The notes beneath the pieces were generated by a model, which saw only the letters and a list, made by a program, of their open reading frames with translations, was not told where the DNA came from and ran no database searches. The position numbers were made by a program, and so were the translations under genes. From Mycobacterium sp. DL99 (GTDB taxonomy: Bacteria; Actinomycetota; Actinomycetes; Mycobacteriales; Mycobacteriaceae), in contig NZ_SJOM01000007.1 of NCBI RefSeq assembly GCF_004762045.1, forward strand, positions 4,627,609 to 4,691,608: DNA of 64,000 bases, written 5' to 3'. Positions 57,594-64,000 of this stretch are shown here, piece after piece. The first letter of the stretch is position 1. Each line of letters begins with the position of its first letter.

Positions 57594-59672
57594 GTGGCCG
57601 GTCGGATCGGAATCGACGATGTCGCGCCTGTGGTCTTCGGCGGGCAGTTCCCGGCGAAAGCCGTCGTCGGCGAGGTGGTGCCGGTGCGGGCCACCGTTTG
57701 GCGCGAAGGCCATGACGCGGTCGCGGCCACCCTCGTGGTGCGTTATCTCGGCACCGATTACCCGCGGCTGGCCACCGGACCCGGCACCGCGGCGGTACCC
57801 GCGTCGATCGATGCGGTGATGCGTCCCGCACAGCGCATCAAGCCGCAGGCCCTGCCCATGTCCACCGGGCACACGCCCGATGTCTTCCACGGCCAGTTCA
57901 CCCCCGACAGCGTCGGACTGTGGACTTACCGGGTCGACGGCTGGGGCGATCCGCTGACCACCTGGCGGCACGCGGTCGAGGCCAAATTGGGCGCCGGGCA
58001 GAGTGAGGCCGAGTTGTCCAACGACCTGCTGATCGGAGCGCGCCTGCTCGAGCGTGCCGCCGCCGGGGTGCCCCGCAAACTGCGCGATCCGATGATCGAG
58101 GCGGCCGCGGCGCTTCGTACTCCCGGCGACCCGTTCCTGCGTGCCGGGGCGGCGCTGTCCGACGAGGTCACCGAACTGCTCGACCAGTATCCCCTGCGCG
58201 AGTTGGTCACCCGCGGTGAGCAATACGGCGTCTGGGTGGACCGGCCGCTGGCCCGGTTCTCTTCGTGGTACGAGGTGTTCCCGCGGTCCACGGGCGGTTG
58301 GGACAAGGCCGGGCATCCGGTGCACGGAACGTTCGCCACCGCCGCCGGGCAGCTCCCCCGGATCGCCCGCATGGGTTTCAACATCGTCTACCTGCCGCCC
58401 GTCCACCCCATCGGCAAAGTGCATCGCAAGGGCCGCAACAACGCGGTGACCGCCGCGCCGGATGACGTCGGGTCGCCGTGGGCGATCGGCAGCGACGAGG
58501 GCGGCCATGACGCCGTGCACCCTGCACTGGGGACGATCGACGACTTCGATGCCTTCGTAGCCGCCGCCCGCAAGCAGGGTGTCGAGGTGGCGCTGGACCT
58601 GGCGCTGCAGTGCGCGCCCGATCATCCTTGGGCCGCTGCACATCCGGAGTGGTTCACGGTGTTACCCGACGGCACCATCGCCTACGCGGAGAACCCGCCC
58701 AAGAAATACCAGGACATCTATCCGCTCAACTTCGACAATGATCCCGCCGGCCTGTACCACGAGGTGCTACGAGTGGTGCGCTTCTGGATCTCACACGGCG
58801 TCAAGATCTTTCGTGTCGACAACCCGCACACCAAGCCGCCGAACTTCTGGGTCTGGCTGATCGCCGAGGTCAAGAACGAGGATCCGGACGTGCTGTTCCT
58901 GTCCGAGGCGTTCACCCGACCGGCGCGGCTCTACGGCCTGGCCAAACGCGGGTTCACCCAGTCCTACACATACTTCACCTGGCGGACCAACAAGTGGGAG
59001 CTCACCGAATTCGGCAACGAGATCACCGCGAACGCCGACAACGCACGGCCCAGCCTCTGGGTCAACACCCCCGACATCCTGCACGAGTCACTGCAGCACG
59101 GCGGTCCGGGCATGTTCGCGATCCGCGCGGTACTGGCCGCCACGATGAGCCCGTCGTGGGGCATGTACTCCGGTTTCGAACTGTTCGAGCACCGGGCCGT
59201 CCGGGAGGGCAGCGAGGAGTACCTCGACTCCGAGAAATACGAACTGCGCCCCCGCGACTTCGCGGCCGCGCTGGCCGAGGGCCGCTCGCTTGAGCCATTC
59301 GTGACCCGCCTCAACGAGATCCGGCGCCTGCACCCCGCGCTGCGCCAGCTGCGGACCCTGACCTTCCACCACGTGGACAACGACGCACTGCTCGCCTACA
59401 GCAAGTTCGACCCGATCACCGGAGACACCGTGCTCGTGGTGGTCACCCTCAACCCGTTCAGCCCGGAGGAAGCCACGTTGTGGTTGAACATGGGTGCACT
59501 GGGTATGGAAGCACATGACCGGTTCTGGGTACGTGACGAGATCACCGGCGAGGAATACCAATGGGGGCAGTCGAATTACGTGCGCATCGATCCCGCCAAG
59601 GCGGTGGCGCACGTGTTGAACATGCCGCTCGTACCCTATGAGCAACGACTGGGCTTGCTACGCAGGGAATGA
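57594..59672 (+). CDS. glgE: Maltosyltransferase GlgE (alpha-1,4-glucan:maltose-1-phosphate)
   Basis: A 692-residue GH13_3 enzyme that extends alpha-1,4-glucans with maltose 1-phosphate made from trehalose. The opening GRIGIDDVAPVV agrees with M. tuberculosis GlgE. Nucleophile Asp409 is in FRVDNPHTKPPNFW and acid/base Glu438 in FLSEAFTRPARLYG, with the 29-residue spacing of D418/E447. Loss of GlgE is lethal in M. tuberculosis because maltose 1-phosphate accumulates. The GTG 57594 is set by GAGGAG seven bases upstream. It precedes glgB by 7 bp; the two form the conserved glgE-glgB operon. Confidence 0.97.
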   Translation: MAGRIGIDDVAPVVFGGQFPAKAVVGEVVPVRATVWREGHDAVAATLVVRYLGTDYPRLATGPGTAAVPASIDAVMRPAQRIKPQALPMSTGHTPDVFHGQFTPDSVGLWTYRVDGWGDPLTTWRHAVEAKLGAGQSEAELSNDLLIGARLLERAAAGVPRKLRDPMIEAAAALRTPGDPFLRAGAALSDEVTELLDQYPLRELVTRGEQYGVWVDRPLARFSSWYEVFPRSTGGWDKAGHPVHGTFATAAGQLPRIARMGFNIVYLPPVHPIGKVHRKGRNNAVTAAPDDVGSPWAIGSDEGGHDAVHPALGTIDDFDAFVAAARKQGVEVALDLALQCAPDHPWAAAHPEWFTVLPDGTIAYAENPPKKYQDIYPLNFDNDPAGLYHEVLRVVRFWISHGVKIFRVDNPHTKPPNFWVWLIAEVKNEDPDVLFLSEAFTRPARLYGLAKRGFTQSYTYFTWRTNKWELTEFGNEITANADNARPSLWVNTPDILHESLQHGGPGMFAIRAVLAATMSPSWGMYSGFELFEHRAVREGSEEYLDSEKYELRPRDFAAALAEGRSLEPFVTRLNEIRRLHPALRQLRTLTFHHVDNDALLAYSKFDPITGDTVLVVVTLNPFSPEEATLWLNMGALGMEAHDRFWVRDEITGEEYQWGQSNYVRIDPAKAVAHVLNMPLVPYEQRLGLLRRE

Positions 59673-59679
59673 GAACGAG

Positions 59680-61887
59680 ATGACAAGAAGCAACCACCTC
59701 ACCGACCTACATCTGCGACCCGACCCCACCGACATCCAGCGGCTGCTGATCGGTCAACACCACGATCCGCATTCGGTGCTCGGCGCCCATGAATTCAACG
59801 GCCGGACCGTGATCCGGGCCTTCCGCCCACACGCCTCCAAGGTCGTGGCGGTGATCGGCGGTGATCGATTCCCACTGCAGCACATCGACTCCGGGCTTTT
59901 CGCGGTGTCCGTTCCGTTCACCAACCTTGCCGACTACCGCCTGGAGATCGGCTATCCGGGTGCCGACGACACGATCTTCACCCACACCACCGCCGACGCC
60001 TACCGGTTCCTGCCCACCCTCGGTGAACTGGACCTGCATCTGTTCGCCGAGGGCCGCCACGAACGCCTCTGGGAGATCCTGGGCGCGCACCCGCGCAGCT
60101 TCACCACCCCCGACGGGGTGGTGGACGGTGTCTCGTTCGCAGTATGGGCACCGAATGCCAAGGGCGTCAGCGTGATCGGTGACTTCAACCACTGGGATGG
60201 CAACGAGGCGCAGATGCGCGTGCTGGGGTCCTCTGGGGTATGGGAACTGTTCTGGCCCGGGTTCCCCGTCGGCGGCCTGTACAAATTCCGCGTACACGGC
60301 GCCGGCGGAGTGACCACCGACCGCGCCGACCCGATGGCATTCGCCACCGAGGTACCACCGCAAACCGCATCCCGGGTCACCACCAGCTCCTACACCTGGA
60401 ACGACGGAATGTGGATGGCCCGTCGCGCCGCGCAGAACCCGGTTTTCGAACCGATGAGTACCTACGAGGTGCACCTGATGTCCTGGCGCCCGGGGCTCAG
60501 TTACCGGCAACTGGCCACCGAGCTGCCCGATTACGTTGTGGAGCAGGGCTTCACCCACGTCGAACTGCTCCCGGTGGCCGAGCATCCGTTCGGCGGCTCG
60601 TGGGGCTACCAGGTCACGTCCTACTACGCCCCGACCTCACGCCTGGGAACTCCCGACGACTTCCGGTATCTCGTGGATTCGCTGCATCGGGCCGGGATCG
60701 GAGTGATCGTCGACTGGGTCCCTGCCCACTTCCCCAAGGACGCGTGGGCGCTGGGCCGATTCGACGGCACCCCGCTCTACGAGCATTCCGACCCGCATCG
60801 CGGCGAGCAGCTCGACTGGGGCACCTACGTTTTCGACTTCGGCCGGCCCGAGGTGCGCAACTTCCTGGTCGCCAACGCCTTGTACTGGCTGAAGGAATAT
60901 CACGTCGACGGACTCCGGGTAGACGCCGTCGCCTCGATGCTCTACCTCGACTACTCCCGCCCCGAGGGCGGCTGGACGCCCAATATCCACGGTGGTCGGG
61001 AGAATCTGGAGGCGGTGCAGTTCCTGCAGGAGATGAACGCCACCGTGCACAAGGTGACCCCGGGAATCGTCACCATCGCCGAGGAGTCGACCTCCTGGCC
61101 CGGTGTCACCCGCCCGACCAACCTTGGCGGCCTTGGTTTCTCGATGAAATGGAACATGGGCTGGATGAACGACACGCTCGACTACGTCAGCCATGACCCG
61201 GTGCACCGCAGCTATCACCATCACGAGATGACGTTCTCGATGCTGTACGCGTTCAGCGAGAACTACGTGCTGCCGATCAGCCACGACGAGGTCGTGCACG
61301 GCAAGGGCACGCTGTGGGGCCGGATGCCCGGTGACGACCACGCCAAGGCGGCGGGGCTGCGCAGCCTGCTGGCCTATCAGTGGGCCCACCCCGGTAAGCA
61401 ACTGCTGTTCATGGGCCAGGAATTCGGGCAGCGGGCCGAATGGTCGGAGGAACGCGGACTGGATTGGTTCCAACTCGACGAGCAGGGCTTCTCCGGCGGC
61501 GTGCAGCGATTGGTGCGCGATCTCAACGGCATCTATCGGCGCCACCCGGCGCTGTGGAGCCGCGACACCAGCCCCGAGGGCTACTCCTGGATCGACGCGA
61601 ACGACTCGGCCAACAACGTGCTGAGCTTCCTACGGTTCGGCGCCGACGGTTCCGTGCTGGCCTGCGTGGTCAACTTCGCCGGGAGTGAGCACAGCGAGTA
61701 CCGGCTGGGCCTGCCGCACGCTGGTGCCTGGCAGGAGGTACTCAACACCGACGCGACCATCTACAACGGGTCGGGCATCGGGAACTTCGGCGTGGTGCAG
61801 GCCACCGACGAGCCGTGGCACGGCCGCCCGGCCTCGGCGGTGATGGTGCTGCCGCCGCTGGCGATGCTGTGGTTCGAGCCCGCCTGA
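59680..61887 (+). CDS. glgB: 1,4-alpha-glucan branching enzyme
   Basis: A 735-residue GH13_9 branching enzyme that puts alpha-1,6 branches in glucan made by GlgE. It has the long N-terminal region of mycobacterial GlgB (VLGAHEFNGRTVIRAFRPHA), a CBM48 domain (SFAVWAPNAKGVSVIGDFN), then the catalytic barrel with Asp415 in GLRVDAVASMLYLDYSRPEG and Glu468 in VTIAEESTSWPGVTRP, plus PISHDEVVHGKGTLWGRMPG. ATG 59680 is 7 bp after the glgE stop; the longer ORF overlaps glgE. A hairpin follows the stop. Confidence 0.97.
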   Translation: MTRSNHLTDLHLRPDPTDIQRLLIGQHHDPHSVLGAHEFNGRTVIRAFRPHASKVVAVIGGDRFPLQHIDSGLFAVSVPFTNLADYRLEIGYPGADDTIFTHTTADAYRFLPTLGELDLHLFAEGRHERLWEILGAHPRSFTTPDGVVDGVSFAVWAPNAKGVSVIGDFNHWDGNEAQMRVLGSSGVWELFWPGFPVGGLYKFRVHGAGGVTTDRADPMAFATEVPPQTASRVTTSSYTWNDGMWMARRAAQNPVFEPMSTYEVHLMSWRPGLSYRQLATELPDYVVEQGFTHVELLPVAEHPFGGSWGYQVTSYYAPTSRLGTPDDFRYLVDSLHRAGIGVIVDWVPAHFPKDAWALGRFDGTPLYEHSDPHRGEQLDWGTYVFDFGRPEVRNFLVANALYWLKEYHVDGLRVDAVASMLYLDYSRPEGGWTPNIHGGRENLEAVQFLQEMNATVHKVTPGIVTIAEESTSWPGVTRPTNLGGLGFSMKWNMGWMNDTLDYVSHDPVHRSYHHHEMTFSMLYAFSENYVLPISHDEVVHGKGTLWGRMPGDDHAKAAGLRSLLAYQWAHPGKQLLFMGQEFGQRAEWSEERGLDWFQLDEQGFSGGVQRLVRDLNGIYRRHPALWSRDTSPEGYSWIDANDSANNVLSFLRFGADGSVLACVVNFAGSEHSEYRLGLPHAGAWQEVLNTDATIYNGSGIGNFGVVQATDEPWHGRPASAVMVLPPLAMLWFEPA

Positions 61888-61900
61888 CTTGTCCCGCCAG

Positions 61901-61950
61901 CAGACACAAAACTGCCCAATTTCAGGCGAGTAGCGGCAGCTTTGTGTCTG
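61901..61950. repeat. 50-base palindromic element between convergent genes
   Basis: CAGACACAAA (61901-61910) pairs with TTTGTGTCTG (61941-61950), and CTGCC (61912-61916) with GGCAG (61935-61939). It lies between the glgB and thioredoxin-like stops. Intergenic palindromes with a CAGACACAAA-like end are frequent in mycobacteria as I recall them. It may work as a bidirectional terminator. Confidence 0.65.
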
Positions 61951-61965
61951 TTCGGCGAACGAAAA

Positions 61966-62877
61966 TCAGTACAGCGCGTTGGCCAGATTGCGACGACCCG
62001 CGACCACGTCGGGATCGGCCGGGTCGAACAGGTCGAACAGCTCGACGAGCCGGGTCCGCACCGTGGTCCGGTCGTCGCCCGCAGTGCGCTTGATAAGCGC
62101 GATGAGCCGATCGAACGCCGCTGACACGTTCTGGGCCAGGATCTCGGCGTCGGCAGCGGCGAGTGCCGCCTCGATGTCGTCGGGAGCAGCGTCGGCCGCG
62201 GCCACCGCGTCGGGGCGCTGGGCGCTTGCCCGCTCCAGGAATGCGATCTGCCGCACCGCGCCCTTGGCCTCGGCGTGGTTGGGCTGGGCATCGAGGATTG
62301 CCTGATAAGCAGCCGACGCGGCGGCGAAGTCGCCTTCGTCGAGAGCAGCTCTGGCCGCGGCCAGTTCGGGATCGACCTGCTCAGGCTCATCGTCACCGGA
62401 ACCGGATCCGGTCAGCTTGCCCGCGGTCGCCTCGAGCAGCGAATCGACCCAGCGACGGAGTTCGTCGGCCGGTTGCGAGCCCTGGAAGCTGGCGATCGGC
62501 TGTCCTCCGGCGAGCGCGACGACGGTCGGCACGCCCTGGATTCCGAACATCTGCGCCACTCGCGGAGTGGTGTCGACGTTGACCAGCGCCAGTGACCATT
62601 TGCCGTTGTCGGCCGCAGCCAGACCTGCCAGGGTGTCCCCCAGCGCGGCGCTGGAATCGCTGCGCGGCGACCACAGCAGCACCACTACCGGCACCTGGCC
62701 CGAGCGGACCAGCACCTCGGCTTCGAAGTTGGCTTCGTTGACCTCGGTGACATTCGGGCCGCCGGCCGGGCTGGGACTGCCGCCGCCCGAACCGGCCGCG
62801 GCGGGCCGCTGCTTGAGTGCCGAGAGGTCAACCGCGCCGGCCAGCGCCGGCCCCACAGAAGGTCGTGGACGAGTCAC
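61966..62877 (-). CDS. Thioredoxin-fold/TPR protein, CnoX (YbbN)-like (Rv1324 homologue)
   Basis: A 303-residue cytoplasmic protein. After a Gly/Ser/Pro-rich linker comes a thioredoxin domain (about residues 43-155). The usual WCGPC is WSPRS (residues 69-73), so there is no redox pair. The rest is helical, with TPR-like repeats (AARAALDEGDFAAASAAYQA, AFDRLIALIKRTAGDDRTT). This layout equals E. coli YbbN/CnoX, a chaperone partner of GroEL and DnaK, and the M. tuberculosis gene Rv1324 in the same place. The GTG 62877 follows from the conserved start; the longer ORF overlaps the next gene region. Confidence 0.9.
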   Translation of the reverse strand: MTRPRPSVGPALAGAVDLSALKQRPAAAGSGGGSPSPAGGPNVTEVNEANFEAEVLVRSGQVPVVVLLWSPRSDSSAALGDTLAGLAAADNGKWSLALVNVDTTPRVAQMFGIQGVPTVVALAGGQPIASFQGSQPADELRRWVDSLLEATAGKLTGSGSGDDEPEQVDPELAAARAALDEGDFAAASAAYQAILDAQPNHAEAKGAVRQIAFLERASAQRPDAVAAADAAPDDIEAALAAADAEILAQNVSAAFDRLIALIKRTAGDDRTTVRTRLVELFDLFDPADPDVVAGRRNLANALY

Positions 62878-62890
62878 GTCACCAAGTCTG

Positions 62891-63277
62891 TCACGTTGTT
62901 TCCCGCAGGGCGCCGCCCGGTTGCGACACCGCGGCCGGAGCATCACCCGACTCCGCGCCCGAAACCAACCGGCCAGCGCGATCAGCCCACATGACAAAGA
63001 TCACACTGCCCAATGGCACGATGCTGCCCAGCAACGCCAGAATCCACGTCCGGGCACTCCAGCCGACAGCCATTGCGACCATCAGCGCGGTGAACAGGTA
63101 CGCCAGGAACAGCACTCCGTGCACCGGCCCGAAGACCTGCACCCCGATCTCGGTGCCCGACGAATGGACCCGCTTGAAGTACATGCCGATCAGCAGACCG
63201 GCCCAGCTGATCGCCTCGGCGATCGCCACCAGACGGAACCGGCCGGCTTCGGTACGGACATCGAATGTGCTTGCCAT
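62891..63277 (-). CDS. DUF3817 membrane protein (second copy)
   Basis: A 128-residue protein with three membrane helices (LVAIAEAISWAGLLIGMYFK, HGVLFLAYLFTALMVAMAVG, LALLGSIVPLGSVIFVMWAD). The central PVHGVLFLAYLF with its His is the DUF3817 hallmark, shared with the product of 40313-40675. ATG 63277 or 63286 may be used. It lies 13 bp upstream of the thioredoxin-like gene on the same strand, so they are probably co-expressed. Function unknown. Confidence 0.82.
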   Translation of the reverse strand: MASTFDVRTEAGRFRLVAIAEAISWAGLLIGMYFKRVHSSGTEIGVQVFGPVHGVLFLAYLFTALMVAMAVGWSARTWILALLGSIVPLGSVIFVMWADRAGRLVSGAESGDAPAAVSQPGGALRETT

Positions 63278-63344
63278 GGCCACCATTGTGCCCAACCGTG
63301 GCGCCAGCTACTACACAGCGTCGTTGTAATTCGCCGATTAGCTG

Positions 63345-64000
63345 TCAGCGACGAAGGATCAGCGCATCGCCCTGGCCACCGGCACCACAGAGCGCGGCCA
63401 CCGCGTAGCCGGACCCCTTGCGGGCCAGTTCCAGCGCCGCATGCAGCGTGATGCGGGCACCCGACATGCCGATCGGGTGACCGATCGCGATAGCGCCGCC
63501 GTTGACGTTCACCTTTGCCGGATCAACGCCCAGCTCCTTGATCGAGGCCAGCGACACCGCAGCGAACGCCTCGTTGATCTCGAGGACGTCCAACTGATCG
63601 ACGCTGATGCCCTCACGCTCGACGGCCTTCTTGATCGCGTTGGCCGGCTGGCTCTGCAACGTGGAGTCCGGACCGGCCACCACACCGTGTGCACCGATCT
63701 CGCACAGCCAGTCCAGGCCCAGCTCCTGAGCCTTGGCCTTGCTCATCACCACGACCGCGGCCGCACCGTCGGAGATCTGCGACGACGAGCCGGCGGTGAT
63801 GGTGCCGTCCTTGCGGAAAGCCGGGCGCAGGCCACCGAGCGATTCGGCCGTGGTGTTGGCCCGGATTCCCTCGTCCTCGGCGAACTCGATCGGGTCGCCC
63901 TTGCGCTGCGGGATCGACACCGGCACCACCTCGTCGGCGTACACCCCGTCCTTCCATGCCGCGGCGGCCTTCTGGTGCGACTGGGCCGCAAACTCGTCCT
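63345..64000 (-). CDS. fadA4: Thiolase (acetyl-CoA C-acetyltransferase), N-terminus beyond the window
   Basis: The C-terminal 218 residues of a thiolase; the start lies beyond position 64000. Catalytic His is in GGAIAIGHPIGMSGARI, and the second catalytic Cys in VAALCGAGGQGDALI; TAGSSSQISDGAAAVVVMS and LEINEAFAAVSLA are also standard. The nucleophilic Cys would be in the missing part. The place next to the Rv1324 homologue corresponds to M. tuberculosis fadA4 (Rv1323), a biosynthetic-type acetyl-CoA acetyltransferase. Cleaves acetoacetyl-CoA or condenses acetyl-CoA. Confidence 0.92.
   Translation of the reverse strand, partial: DEFAAQSHQKAAAAWKDGVYADEVVPVSIPQRKGDPIEFAEDEGIRANTTAESLGGLRPAFRKDGTITAGSSSQISDGAAAVVVMSKAKAQELGLDWLCEIGAHGVVAGPDSTLQSQPANAIKKAVEREGISVDQLDVLEINEAFAAVSLASIKELGVDPAKVNVNGGAIAIGHPIGMSGARITLHAALELARKGSGYAVAALCGAGGQGDALILRR

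Noticed and set aside
1..64000. CRISPR array or insertion sequence
   Set aside because: No regularly spaced short repeats and no transposase-like or Cas-like protein were seen. The only long exact direct repeat noticed is the two-copy 28-bp element at 7.7-7.9 kb.

Overview
The window is high-GC actinobacterial DNA from a fast-growing Mycobacterium (Mycolicibacterium type). The right part follows the M. tuberculosis gene order Rv1323-Rv1343c almost gene for gene: fadA4, thioredoxin-like, glgB-glgE / glgP, dinG helicase, pncB1, clpS, DUF2017, P1 peptidase, mec-cysO-cysM, rhomboid, murI, Rv1339-like phosphodiesterase, rphA, rdgB, DUF3817, lprD. An MspA-type porin, typical of fast growers, lies within that block. 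I see no CRISPR array, transposase or phage integrase.

Layout. (1) 1-10.6 kb is an acyl-CoA catabolic island on both strands: two acyl-CoA dehydrogenases and an acyl-CoA synthetase facing a [2Fe-2S] ferredoxin, then a tightly coupled minus-strand operon (split B12 acyl-CoA mutase, LLM flavin oxidoreductase, class III CoA-transferase) facing an SDR, a second acyl-CoA synthetase and a small conserved protein. An identical 28-bp sequence occurs twice in the mutase/SDR promoter region, and a related core lies between the synthetase and the ferredoxin, so the three transcripts may be one regulon. (2) 10.6-21.7 kb holds smaller metabolic units: an amidase and APC transporter opposite a TetR regulator; a P450, phosphotransferase and SDR unit; an MHS-type transporter coupled to a LacI regulator; ahpC-ahpD; and a P-loop kinase. 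(3) 21.8-26.2 kb has a lipoprotein zinc peptidase, a DUF4333 protein, an orphan FadD32-like fatty-acyl-AMP ligase and a small membrane protein. (4) 26.3-35.2 kb is an accessory segment. It carries a type I restriction-modification system whose hsdM-hsdS and hsdR are separated by a broken gene, a SpoIIAA-like protein, a lipoprotein and a nitroreductase. The same promoter-like element precedes hsdM and the hsdR leader. A voltage-sensor-type potassium channel gene follows hsdR. (5) 35.2-39.9 kb has an LLM monooxygenase with an NCS1 permease, a tRNA-Leu(TAG), a stand-alone LAGLIDADG-type protein and a DUF6882-like protein. (6) 39.9-64 kb is the conserved core block, interrupted at 51.7-54.8 kb by a second zinc-peptidase paralogue, the MspA-like porin and a Vgb-like beta-propeller protein.

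How the genes work together. The core block supplies peptidoglycan precursor synthesis (murI), O-phosphoserine/CysO-dependent cysteine synthesis (cysM, cysO, mec), NAD salvage (pncB), nucleotide-pool cleaning and RNA 3'-end maturation (rdgB, rph), N-degron delivery (clpS) and alpha-glucan metabolism (glgE, glgB, glgP). The left arm appears to activate, dehydrogenate, rearrange and transfer CoA on an unidentified carboxylic acid. All functions are read from motifs, neighbours and remembered family features; no database search was run. No gene-free stretch exceeds 300 bases; the longest (about 255 bases each) are the regulatory regions at 7695-7948 and 30794-31048.
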